From Chryseobacterium sp. FH2 (GTDB lineage Bacteria; Bacteroidota; Bacteroidia; Flavobacteriales; Weeksellaceae), in NCBI RefSeq assembly GCF_001045455.1, contig NZ_LFNE01000002.1, positions 372,001-436,000 on the forward strand: a stretch of DNA of 64,000 nt, read 5' to 3'. This document shows positions 1-7,278 of the stretch, in pieces. The notes beneath the pieces were generated by a model. The model was given only the letters and a program-made list of their open reading frames with translations. It did no database searches and was not told where the DNA came from. Every line of letters starts with the position of its first letter. Position 1 is the stretch's first letter. The position numbers and the translations under genes are program-made.

Positions 1-1
1 A

Positions 2-661
2 AATAATGGTGGTTTTTGGTTAATTTTATTTATTGTTTTTGCGGAAACAGGTTTATTTATAGGGTTTTTCCTTCCAGGAGATTCTTTGCTTTTTGTATCG
101 GGAATTTATGCCGTAAAAATTATTTCTGAGACTTTCGGCTCTACAGGAAATGATTTTTTGGATACGACTCTTTTAGCTTCTGCTGTAGCAATTGCCGCAA
201 TTATTGGTAATGAAGTAGGATATTATTTTGGACTTAAAACCGGTCCTGCGTTATATAAAAAGAAAGATACGATGCTTTTCAAGAAAAAATACCTATATCA
301 GGCTCATGATTTCTTTGAAAAAAATGGAGCATTGGCAATTATTATGGCAAGATTTTTACCGGTGGTAAGAACTTTTACACCGATTGTTGCCGGAATTGTA
401 AAGATGGATAAAAAAGCATTCCTCAGAGATAATATTATCGGGGCTGTTTTATGGTCATTTTTATTAATTTTTGCGGGTCATTATTTAGATAAATTGTTTA
501 TGGAGCAGTTTGGGATTGATTTAAAGAAAAAATTAGAATTAATTATTTTGGTTATCGTTTTGGTAACGACTCTTCCCATAGTAATTAAATTTTTATTTGG
601 AAAAAAAGACGATTTTTCTAAATATGAAAATCACTTCGATGATGAAGAAAAAAAGGATTAA
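2..661 (+). CDS. DedA family inner-membrane protein, 5' end outside the window
   Basis: The reading frame is open from base 2, so the gene starts before the window. The earliest internal start would be TTG at 86, but family motifs lie upstream of it, so that start is rejected. Seen: the DedA signature with E15, T16 and G17 followed by LPGD (24-27), then ARFLPVVR (116-123), the arginine-rich motif of the family, several hydrophobic segments and a charged acidic/lysine tail. Known: DedA/VTT proteins are re-entrant-loop membrane proteins; several members act in undecaprenyl-phosphate or phospholipid translocation and membrane homeostasis. Which lipid this one handles cannot be read from the sequence. 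A strong terminator follows 18 bp after the stop, so it ends its transcription unit. Confidence 0.88.
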   Translation, partial: NNGGFWLILFIVFAETGLFIGFFLPGDSLLFVSGIYAVKIISETFGSTGNDFLDTTLLASAVAIAAIIGNEVGYYFGLKTGPALYKKKDTMLFKKKYLYQAHDFFEKNGALAIIMARFLPVVRTFTPIVAGIVKMDKKAFLRDNIIGAVLWSFLLIFAGHYLDKLFMEQFGIDLKKKLELIILVIVLVTTLPIVIKFLFGKKDDFSKYENHFDDEEKKD

Positions 662-678
662 TTTAAATACATTATAAA

Positions 679-711
679 AAATAACCTGCTCAAAAGCGGG
701 TTATTTTTTTG
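679..711 (+). terminator. Rho-independent terminator after the DedA gene
   Basis: Inverted repeat 679-690 / 695-706 (aaataacctgct with agcgggttattt, one G-T pair) with a 4-nt loop, followed by a run of T to 711. Confidence 0.85.
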
Positions 712-734
712 TTTATACATATTAAAGTCACTCA

Positions 735-1604
735 TTAATTTTTAATCCATTCCAGAATATTGGGATAAATGATGCTGTCTCTCTTTTTCTTGTTAAAAAA
801 TCTGGGTGCATGCCCTGAGTTTTCCATAAAAACCAATTTATGAGGGATGTTTTGAGCTGTTAAAGCCGAATCTAATGCTAAACCCTGGTGTGGATTTACT
901 AAAAAGTCCTTATTCCCCTGAAATAATAGTGTCGGAACATGGGAAACATTCGCTATCGGGCTTGCCTTTCTGAATTCTTCAGAAATATTTTTACGGTTAA
1001 ATTTTGTTCCAACAACTTTTTGAATGGTAGGTGAAGAATATTTTGAATAAAATGATTGCAAATACCCCTTGGAATAAAAATCTGTAGGACCGCTCAATGA
1101 AATGATTTTCTTTATCTGATCAGGATTTTGATAACCATATAATAAAGCTAAATGCCCGCCGGCGCTTTCGCCCAGGATGATATAATTATTGGGTTGAAGT
1201 TCGGCTTTTTCAGCTAAAGAATTAAATTTATTGATAGCTTGATTAATGTCTTCTAATTGCTCGCGATAGGTAATAGCTTTTGATTTTGAAACCAGCCTGT
1301 AGTTCATATTAATACTTGGAATATTATTCTCAAAAAGCATTTTCTGAATCAGAATCATATGTTCTTTTCTTCCGTATTTCCAGGCCCCGCCATGAATAAT
1401 TAAGACTATCGGAGATGTTTCGGAATAACTTGACGGAAGGAATACATCCATCTTTTGTCTTTTATGTTCGCCATATTTTAAGTTGTAGATTTTTTGTTGA
1501 TTATTAGTTCCCACCCACACCCGGAATTTACTATTACATGAATTTAATAAAAAGCTGATGGCTCCTAAAACAAAAAAATGATACCTGAGAACTAGCTTTT
1601 TCAT
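735..1604 (-). CDS. Alpha/beta hydrolase, carboxylesterase-like lipoprotein
   Basis: 289 aa. Residues 1-22 are a lipoprotein signal ending in LLNS-C23, so the enzyme is probably lipid-anchored in the envelope. The HGGAWKYG motif (71-78) is the oxyanion hole of the hormone-sensitive-lipase/BD-FAE-like esterases. GESAGG (145-150) supplies nucleophile Ser147, and Asp233 (GNKDF) and His265 (NSGHAP) complete the triad with the expected spacing. Known: this branch hydrolyses short acyl esters, for example acetyl or feruloyl groups, or acts as an arylformamidase-like esterase. The substrate is not visible here. The gene stands alone on the minus strand, convergent with the DedA gene. Confidence 0.88.
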   Translation of the reverse strand: MKKLVLRYHFFVLGAISFLLNSCNSKFRVWVGTNNQQKIYNLKYGEHKRQKMDVFLPSSYSETSPIVLIIHGGAWKYGRKEHMILIQKMLFENNIPSINMNYRLVSKSKAITYREQLEDINQAINKFNSLAEKAELQPNNYIILGESAGGHLALLYGYQNPDQIKKIISLSGPTDFYSKGYLQSFYSKYSSPTIQKVVGTKFNRKNISEEFRKASPIANVSHVPTLLFQGNKDFLVNPHQGLALDSALTAQNIPHKLVFMENSGHAPRFFNKKKRDSIIYPNILEWIKN

Positions 1605-1728
1605 AAATTAAAGTTAATTAAAATAATCTAAAATATTCAATGTAATACGTAAAAGATATTACAGTCTGAGACTGTTCAGGCCTGAAAATAATTATTTTTA
1701 AACAACTTAAAAATACTGGGAAAAACAT

Positions 1729-1736
1729 TATTTTTG
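1729..1736 (+). promoter_or_regulatory. -7 element (TAnnTTTG) for the DUF808 gene
   Basis: TATTTTTG matches the Bacteroidetes -7 consensus TAnnTTTG and lies 36 bp before the chosen ATG. No clear TTTG -33 box is visible at the usual distance. Confidence 0.45.
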
Positions 1737-1772
1737 CTGAACTTAACAAACATTAAAAAAAAATTAAAATAT

Positions 1773-2672
1773 ATGGCATCTGGTTTTTTTGCAATTTTGG
1801 ATGATATTGCAGCTCTGATGGATGATGTAGCAGTTACAAGTAAAATAGCAACTCAGAAAACAGCAGGAATTTTAGGTGATGATTTAGCGGTGAATGCTGA
1901 AAAAGCCACAGGTTTCCTTTCTTCAAGAGAAATACCGGTCTTGTGGGCGATTACAAAAGGATCTTTTGTCAATAAACTTATCATTCTGCCTATCGTATTT
2001 TTACTCAATTGGCTGTATGCTCCGGCGATTAATTATGTATTGATTCTTGGAGGATTATATTTAGCTTTTGAAGGAGTTGAAAAAATTATAGAGTTTCTTT
2101 TTCACCGTTCCAAAGAAGGTCATGAAGTGGCTGAAGAAATTATAGAAGACGGAAAAAGTGACGAAGAAATAGAAAAAGCAAAGGTAAAATCGGCAATTAC
2201 CACAGATTTTATTTTATCAATTGAGATTGTAATTATTGCTTTGGGAACTGTATTGGAAGAGAGCCATCCTTTCATTACTCAGATTTTGGTAACGAGTTTG
2301 GTTGCATTTATTGCGACTGTAGGAGTCTACGGAATTGTGGCTCTTATTGTAAGAATGGATGATGCCGGATTTAAATTGATCAAAAAAAGTAATGACAAAG
2401 GGTTTTTCGGAAAGCTTGGACATTTGTTGGTAAAGGCTTTACCTGTTGTTATTAAAGCTTTAGGAGTTATCGGTACAATTGCTTTAATCATGGTAGCCGG
2501 CGGTATTTTTGCGCATAGAGTAGAATTTCTTCATCATGTTTTACCATCTTGGTCTTCAAATGAAATTCTTATTATTGTAAAAGAAATTATTCTTGGACTT
2601 ACCGGAGGATTACTTGCCGTAGCACTTTTCACCGTTGGAAAGAAAGTCTACTCTTTGGCTGCACGTAAATAA
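1773..2672 (+). CDS. DUF808 family inner-membrane protein (YedI-like)
   Basis: 299 aa from ATG 1773. A TTG at 1734 would add 13 Lys/Asn-rich residues but lies on the predicted -7 promoter element, and the family normally begins MA(S/G)..., so the ATG is preferred. Seen: the conserved N-terminal block with DDIAALMDDVA and the KTAGILGDDLA motif, a charged cytoplasmic insertion rich in Glu/Lys, then four or more long hydrophobic segments to the C-terminus. Known: DUF808/YedI proteins are widespread multi-spanning membrane proteins without an assigned activity. Function: unknown. A hairpin terminator follows. Confidence 0.85.
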   Translation: MASGFFAILDDIAALMDDVAVTSKIATQKTAGILGDDLAVNAEKATGFLSSREIPVLWAITKGSFVNKLIILPIVFLLNWLYAPAINYVLILGGLYLAFEGVEKIIEFLFHRSKEGHEVAEEIIEDGKSDEEIEKAKVKSAITTDFILSIEIVIIALGTVLEESHPFITQILVTSLVAFIATVGVYGIVALIVRMDDAGFKLIKKSNDKGFFGKLGHLLVKALPVVIKALGVIGTIALIMVAGGIFAHRVEFLHHVLPSWSSNEILIIVKEIILGLTGGLLAVALFTVGKKVYSLAARK

Positions 2673-2697
2673 TTGGTATAAAGTTGAAAATATATAC

Positions 2698-2741
2698 AAG
2701 CTTATGAATACTTTAGCAATATGTATTCATAAGCTTTTTTT
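2698..2741 (+). terminator. Rho-independent terminator after the DUF808 gene
   Basis: 14-bp inverted repeat 2698-2711 / 2723-2736 (aagcttatgaatac with its complement), loop of 11 nt, then a T run to 2741. It ends only 9 bp before the next ATG. Confidence 0.85.
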
Positions 2742-2750
2742 GATTTTGAT

Positions 2751-3668
2751 ATGAGAAGTTTATCCATTGATATTTTAAAGATTATATTGGCGTTTTTTGT
2801 AGTTTTTCTACATATGCATGTGTTGAGAGATTGGTATCCGTCTTTAAGTTATATTTTGGTAAATGGACTTTTCAGAGTAGGAGTTCCTGTCTTTTTAATT
2901 ATTTCGGGATATTATTTTTATTACATCAATGATATCCAAAAATTGAAAAAGTGGTTGATAAGAATATTTTTGCTGTACACAATTTGGTCTGCTGTTTACA
3001 TTCCTTTATGGAAAGAAAAAGACAGTTATATATTAAATATTTTCTTTGGTTATCATCATTTGTGGTATTTGATTGGGACTTTTTTCTCGGGAATTATTTT
3101 ATTTTCATTAAGAAAAATTTCTTCAAAAATATTAATTGGTATTATTTTAATTTTATTCTGTTGCGGTTATCTTCTGCAATTTTTGGGAAACTCTCATTAT
3201 TTTAAAGGGGAGATTGATTCCACATTGAATTTGTACCCGACCTACAGAAACTTTTTATTTGTATGCTTTCCTTTTTTGGGAATGGGATTTTTAATAAAAA
3301 AACATAAACTTGATGTAAAACAAAAACCATCAGTTTTATTTGTAATTGCAAGCATTTTCTTAATTATTTTCGAGGCCTTTCTTAATTACCAGGTGTTTAA
3401 TTTAAACAAAAAAGAAAGTATTGATTTATTATTTTCTTTGTTAATTGCCTGTCCCGTTTTATTCTTGTATTGTAAGAATATTCCTGTAAAAACAGATTCT
3501 AAAATTCTGGCGAGTATTTCTACTGCAATTTATCTGATTCATCCGTTATTAATAAGCTGGATCTATGATTCTGATATAAAGTATCAAGATATAATTTTTA
3601 CCGTTGTCTTACTGGCTGTAAGTTTAATTTTAGTTTTAATTAATAAAAAAGTAAAATATTTACTTTAA
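2751..3668 (+). CDS. Acyltransferase family 3 membrane protein
   Basis: 305 aa with about ten hydrophobic segments. The N-terminus (SIDILKI...FFVVFLHMH) is the typical first helix and catalytic-His region of acyltransferase 3/OafA/WecH-like proteins, and FRVGVPVFLIISGYY (about 43-57) is the conserved second block. Known: these enzymes move O-acyl groups (acetyl, succinyl) onto surface sugars or lipids, with the active site in the membrane. The acceptor is unknown, and no polysaccharide genes flank it. The start lies 9 bp after a terminator stem-loop, with no room for a separate promoter of the usual form, so expression may depend on read-through or on signals inside the hairpin. Confidence 0.8.
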   Translation: MRSLSIDILKIILAFFVVFLHMHVLRDWYPSLSYILVNGLFRVGVPVFLIISGYYFYYINDIQKLKKWLIRIFLLYTIWSAVYIPLWKEKDSYILNIFFGYHHLWYLIGTFFSGIILFSLRKISSKILIGIILILFCCGYLLQFLGNSHYFKGEIDSTLNLYPTYRNFLFVCFPFLGMGFLIKKHKLDVKQKPSVLFVIASIFLIIFEAFLNYQVFNLNKKESIDLLFSLLIACPVLFLYCKNIPVKTDSKILASISTAIYLIHPLLISWIYDSDIKYQDIIFTVVLLAVSLILVLINKKVKYLL

Positions 3669-3756
3669 AGATTATAGTTTTATTTTTTACCGGAATAATA
3701 AAATCAGGTGAAGAAAATTTTTTAGGGATAAAACGTAAAACAGAAGAGTATTATTA

Positions 3757-3790
3757 ATAAAAAAAAGGATTCCCGTAAGAATCCTTTTAA
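3757..3790 (-). terminator. Rho-independent terminator after dnaJ
   Basis: Inverted repeat 3763-3772 / 3779-3788 (aaaaggattc / gaatcctttt). The A run at 3757-3766 is the T tail when read on the minus strand. Confidence 0.8.
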
Positions 3791-3796
3791 ATATAT

Positions 3797-4912
3797 TTAA
3801 TTGAATAAATCTTTTACTTTTTCGAAGAAAGTTTTTTCCTTTCCGGATGGCTCTGCAACCATTTCTCCGCTAGCCATTTGCTTTTCGAAGAAATCTTTTT
3901 GGTCTTTTGTAAGCCTTTGCGGGGTCCAGACATTGATATGGATAAACATATCTCCTTTTCCGTAGCTGTCGATACTTGGAAGACCTTTTCCTGCTAATCT
4001 CAGGATCTTTCCGGACTGGGTTCCCGGGTCAACGGTGATTTTTACTTTTCCGCCAACAGTCGGAACTTCTTTTTTAGTTCCCAAAGCTGCTTCAGCAAAA
4101 GAAACATATAATTCCTGATGAAGATTATCTCCTTCTCTCTTGATTACTTTGTCAACTTCTTCCTCTACAATTACCAACAAATCTCCAGGAATTCCCCCAA
4201 AAGGGGCGTCATTACCTTTTCCTCTCACATTCAGCTGGATCCCGTCTCTTGCTCCTGCAGGAATGTTGATTGTGATTTCCTCTTCATCCTTGATAAGACC
4301 TTGAGCATTAGCCCCGGCTGGAATTTTATCTGCAACTTTTCCGATTCCCTGGCAAGTTCCGCAAGTTGTTTGAGTCTGCATTTGACCAAACATGGTGTTC
4401 ATAATTTTTACCTGAACACCGGAGCCGTTACAAGTAGGACAGGTTTTTGAAGTGGCACCTTCCGCCATCTTCATTTTCTTTACTTTGATAGTTTTTTGCG
4501 TTCCGTTTACCATTTCATCAAGGTTCAGCTTGATTCTGATTCTTAAATTAGAACCTTTCACTTGCTGCCGGCCACCACCACCGCCGAATCCTCCGAAACC
4601 ACCGCCGCCGAAAATATCTCCAAACTGGCTGAAAATATCTTCCATATTCATTCCGCCGCCAAAACCGCCACCGAAGCCGCCGTTTCCACCAACTCCTGCA
4701 TGGCCGTACTGATCATATCTTGCACGTTTTTGATCGTCACTTAATACTTCGTAAGCTTCTGCTGCTTCTTTGAATCTTTCTTCAGCTTCCTTATCACCCG
4801 GATTTTTATCAGGATGATATTTGATAGCCATTTTACGGTATGCTTTTTTTATTTCTTCGGTTGATGCAGATTTACTGATCTCTAGAACCTCGTAATAATC
4901 TCTTTTTGACAT
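3797..4912 (-). CDS. dnaJ: Chaperone protein DnaJ (Hsp40)
   Basis: 371 aa. J domain 1-70 with HPD at 33-35, Gly/Phe-rich linker about 72-115, substrate-binding beta domains behind it. Role: stimulates DnaK ATPase and delivers unfolded clients. Odd: only two CxxCxGxG motifs are present (158-165 and 184-191), against four in the E. coli protein. By spacing they are motifs 2 and 3, which form zinc centre II, and motifs 1 and 4 (zinc centre I) are absent. No other cysteines replace them. It lies 78 bp downstream of grpE on the same strand and ends in a terminator, so grpE-dnaJ form an operon; dnaK is not in the window. Confidence 0.96.
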   Translation of the reverse strand: MSKRDYYEVLEISKSASTEEIKKAYRKMAIKYHPDKNPGDKEAEERFKEAAEAYEVLSDDQKRARYDQYGHAGVGGNGGFGGGFGGGMNMEDIFSQFGDIFGGGGFGGFGGGGGRQQVKGSNLRIRIKLNLDEMVNGTQKTIKVKKMKMAEGATSKTCPTCNGSGVQVKIMNTMFGQMQTQTTCGTCQGIGKVADKIPAGANAQGLIKDEEEITINIPAGARDGIQLNVRGKGNDAPFGGIPGDLLVIVEEEVDKVIKREGDNLHQELYVSFAEAALGTKKEVPTVGGKVKITVDPGTQSGKILRLAGKGLPSIDSYGKGDMFIHINVWTPQRLTKDQKDFFEKQMASGEMVAEPSGKEKTFFEKVKDLFN

Positions 4913-4931
4913 GTCTTTTATAATTGATTAT

Positions 4932-4980
4932 TGATAAATGAAGCTTATTGCCTAAAGCGTATTGCTTATAGCATTTATCA
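4932..4980 (-). repeat. Inverted repeat in the grpE-dnaJ spacer
   Basis: 9-bp arms tgataaatg (4932-4940) and catttatca (4972-4980). The 31-nt interior contains a second small arm pair (aagc/gctt) and repeats of the word (t/g)tattgc. There is no T run, so it is not a terminator. It may be an mRNA stem-loop between the two cistrons. Confidence 0.5.
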
Positions 4981-4990
4981 TTTATTAATA

Positions 4991-5527
4991 TTAATTACCA
5001 GTAACTACTTTAGCAAAACGGATTACTTTATCACCTAAAGTATATCCGGTTTCGATTACATCTACAATTTTACCTTTTAAGTCTTCTGAAGGGGCAGGAA
5101 TTTGAGTAATAGCCTCATGGAAATCTACATTAAAACTGTCTCCGGTTTTTACTTCCATTGGTTTCAAACCTTTTTCCGTCAGTTTATTTTTGAATTTATT
5201 GTAGATTAATTCAACGCCTTGCAGATCGGCAGGATTCCCGTTTTTAGCGATTTCTTTAATGGCTCTTTCAAAATCATCCAAAACTCCAAGCATAGAAACC
5301 ATCATGTCCTGATTCGCATATTGGAAAAACTCCATTTTTTCTTTTGAAGTTCTTTTTTTATAGTTTTCGAACTCAGCGTACAATCTGATGTAACGGTCTT
5401 TTTCTTCTGCCAAAAGTTCCTCTGCAGACGGTGTAGCTGTCACATTTTCCTCAGACATTTCTTCGTTCTGAATATTTGTATCTTCCTGATTATTGATGCT
5501 TTCTTCGTTAATATCCTGATTTTCCAT
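4991..5527 (-). CDS. grpE: GrpE nucleotide exchange factor
   Basis: 178 aa. The first 40 residues are acidic and Asn/Glu-rich and probably disordered. Then follow the long coiled-coil helix (about 38-85) with the RYIRLYAEFENYKKRT segment, and the C-terminal beta domain ending in GYTLGDKVIRFAKVVTGN, the classic GrpE end. Role: dimeric exchange factor that releases ADP from DnaK. First gene of a two-gene unit with dnaJ. Confidence 0.96.
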   Translation of the reverse strand: MENQDINEESINNQEDTNIQNEEMSEENVTATPSAEELLAEEKDRYIRLYAEFENYKKRTSKEKMEFFQYANQDMMVSMLGVLDDFERAIKEIAKNGNPADLQGVELIYNKFKNKLTEKGLKPMEVKTGDSFNVDFHEAITQIPAPSEDLKGKIVDVIETGYTLGDKVIRFAKVVTGN

Positions 5528-5616
5528 AATTCAATATTTATTTTCATTATTGTTTGACAAAGAGTCTGCCAAAGAAAAAAGTGAGACATTTAGGCAGGAA
5601 TTTATTAAATAACTAA

Positions 5617-5877
5617 ACTACCAATCTTCAATTTTTTAGAAGCTATTCCCGCTATTCACTCATACTCCTCGTGCAGTAAGTAGCTTTTCTGCCGGTCCTG
5701 CTGCAGGGTAACGGTTTCTATCGGGGCTATGAAGGGATCCTGTTGAAAAAATTGCCCTCTTCTACACAAAAAAGGAAATTTTTGCCTCTATTTGCCATTG
5801 TACAAAAACGTACTGAGATAAGCTTTAAAATTATTCTCCAAAAAACGTCTGATATAAAAGATAAAGATTTAAAATAA
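5617..5877 (+). other. GC-rich intergenic tract with a long, interrupted plus-strand frame; unrecognised
   Basis: The 5528-5830 gap has no real gene, but 5641-5740 holds 52 G/C in 100 bases, far above its neighbours. Read from 5617 on the plus strand it gives a protein-like frame broken once by TAA at 5677 and then open to the stop at 5875-5877, running into the 3' end of the transporter gene on the other strand. There is no convincing start or ribosome site. Possible readings are a decayed gene, a dispersed repeat copy, or imported DNA. I cannot choose between these from one copy. Confidence 0.4.
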
Positions 5878-7165
5878 TAATAATGAACGAGATAATCCAA
5901 ACACAAACTTTCATGAAAGGTTTATTTACAAATTCGCCCATTTTTGCCTTGTCACTCGTAAACATAACTAATGGAACAACCGCAAAACTCAACTGCATAG
6001 ATAAAATAACCTGACTTAAAACCAACAGTTCTGTGGTTCCTTTTTCTCCATATAGTATAGCGACAATCAAAGCCGGAATTACAGCAATCAGTCGGGTAAT
6101 TAAACGTCTCAGCCAAGGTTTTAGTTTGATATTCAAAAAACCTTCCATTACGATTTGCCCGGCTAAAGTTCCCGTCAGCGTTGAGTTTTGACCTGATGCC
6201 AGTAATGCGACGGCAAAAGCAATACTTGCCATAGAGGCTCCTAAAATTGGAGTCAGCATTTTGTATGCATCATGAATGTCTGCGACATGTTTGTTTCCTG
6301 TTGTGTGGAAAGTTGCCGCTGCGAGAATTAAAATAGCTCCATTAATGAAAAAAGCAAGCATCAAAGAGACAGTGCTATCTAAAGTTGCAAATTTTATCGC
6401 TTCTTTTTTACCTTCTCTGTCGCGAGTATAGTCCCGGGTCTGTACAATGCTGCTGTGTAAGTACAAATTGTGAGGCATTACTGTTGCACCTAAAATTCCG
6501 ATAGCAATATAAAGCATTGCCGGATTTTGAATGATTTCTTTTTGAGGAACCAGCCCTCCTAAAATTTCATTAAAAGCAGGTTGAGAAATAACTATTTCAT
6601 AAATGAAACAAGCCAGAATAATGAAAATTAAACCTCCAACGATACTCTCGATCCATCTGAAGCCTTTTGCCTGTAATAAAAGAATAACTAAGACATCTAC
6701 TGTAGTTATTACAATTCCCCAAGTCAAAGGAATGTGAAAAAGCAGGTTTAATGCAATCGCTGATCCGATAACTTCAGCGAGATCACAGGCGGCGATGGCG
6801 ATTTCACAAAAAATCCAAAGAATAAAATTAGTAGTAGGGCTAAAATGATCTCTACAGGCCTGAGCCAAATCTCTTTCAGCTACCACACCCAGCTTTACGG
6901 ACAAATGCTGCAAAACCATCGCGAAAATATTTGAAATTAAAATAACTGAAAGTAAAGTGTACCCAAACTGAGCACCTCCGGCAATATCTGTTGCCCAGTT
7001 TCCCGGGTCCATATATCCTACTGCAATCATCAGGCCCGGCCCGGCAAAGGCAAGATATTTTCTCCAAAAACTTCCGTTTTTAGGAACTTTTATTGATGAA
7101 TAAACCTCTGATAAAGAATGTGACGTTTTATCTTTACGCCAAGCGCTTTTTAAATTAAAATTCAT
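5831..7165 (-). CDS. Nramp family divalent metal transporter (MntH-like)
   Basis: 444 aa, 11 or so membrane helices. The metal-site motif DPGN (53-56, helix 1) and MPHN (230-233, helix 6) are intact, as expected for proton-coupled Mn(II)/Fe(II) uptake at the inner membrane. Length is normal for the family. It is a single-gene unit. The promoter element (TAAATTTG at 7185-7192) is overlapped by the inverted repeat TGTTAG-N6-CTAACA, which suggests metal-dependent repression. The 3' end overlaps the GC-rich tract at 5617-5877. Confidence 0.93.
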   Translation of the reverse strand: MNFNLKSAWRKDKTSHSLSEVYSSIKVPKNGSFWRKYLAFAGPGLMIAVGYMDPGNWATDIAGGAQFGYTLLSVILISNIFAMVLQHLSVKLGVVAERDLAQACRDHFSPTTNFILWIFCEIAIAACDLAEVIGSAIALNLLFHIPLTWGIVITTVDVLVILLLQAKGFRWIESIVGGLIFIILACFIYEIVISQPAFNEILGGLVPQKEIIQNPAMLYIAIGILGATVMPHNLYLHSSIVQTRDYTRDREGKKEAIKFATLDSTVSLMLAFFINGAILILAAATFHTTGNKHVADIHDAYKMLTPILGASMASIAFAVALLASGQNSTLTGTLAGQIVMEGFLNIKLKPWLRRLITRLIAVIPALIVAILYGEKGTTELLVLSQVILSMQLSFAVVPLVMFTSDKAKMGEFVNKPFMKVCVWIISFIIIILNLYLLYQTFFGE

Positions 7166-7168
7166 AAA

Positions 7169-7186
7169 TGTTAGAAATGACTAACA
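7169..7186 (-). promoter_or_regulatory. Candidate operator of the Nramp gene
   Basis: Inverted repeat tgttag (7169-7174), 6-nt spacer, ctaaca (7181-7186). It lies between the -7 element and the start codon, where the transcript would begin. The TTAG/CTAA half-sites resemble sites of DtxR/MntR-type metalloregulators. The regulator assignment is inference. Confidence 0.45.
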
Positions 7187-7192
7187 AATTTA
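7185..7192 (-). promoter_or_regulatory. -7 element for the Nramp gene
   Basis: Minus-strand TAAATTTG matches TAnnTTTG, 20 bp from the start codon. No TTTG box at the usual -33 distance is seen. Confidence 0.5.
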
Positions 7193-7223
7193 ATTAAATA
7201 AATGTAAATATAACATGATGAAA

Positions 7224-7256
7224 CAAAAAAAATCCCGAAAAGTAATTTTCGGGAAT
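7224..7256 (-). terminator. Rho-independent terminator after the OmpA/DUF937 gene
   Basis: Stem 7233-7241 / 7246-7254 (tcccgaaaa / ttttcggga), 4-nt loop, with the minus-strand T run at 7224-7232. Confidence 0.88.
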
Positions 7257-7278
7257 AAATTTTTATTTGTTCTAAGAC

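Noticed and set aside
86..661. TTG 86 as the start of the DedA protein
   Set aside because: The open frame and the ETG...LPGD family motif extend upstream to the window edge.
4452..4744. Pro-rich and Thr/Ala-rich plus-strand frames opposite the dnaJ Gly/Phe linker
   Set aside because: Mirror images of the Gly-rich codons of dnaJ on the other strand; dnaJ is certain.
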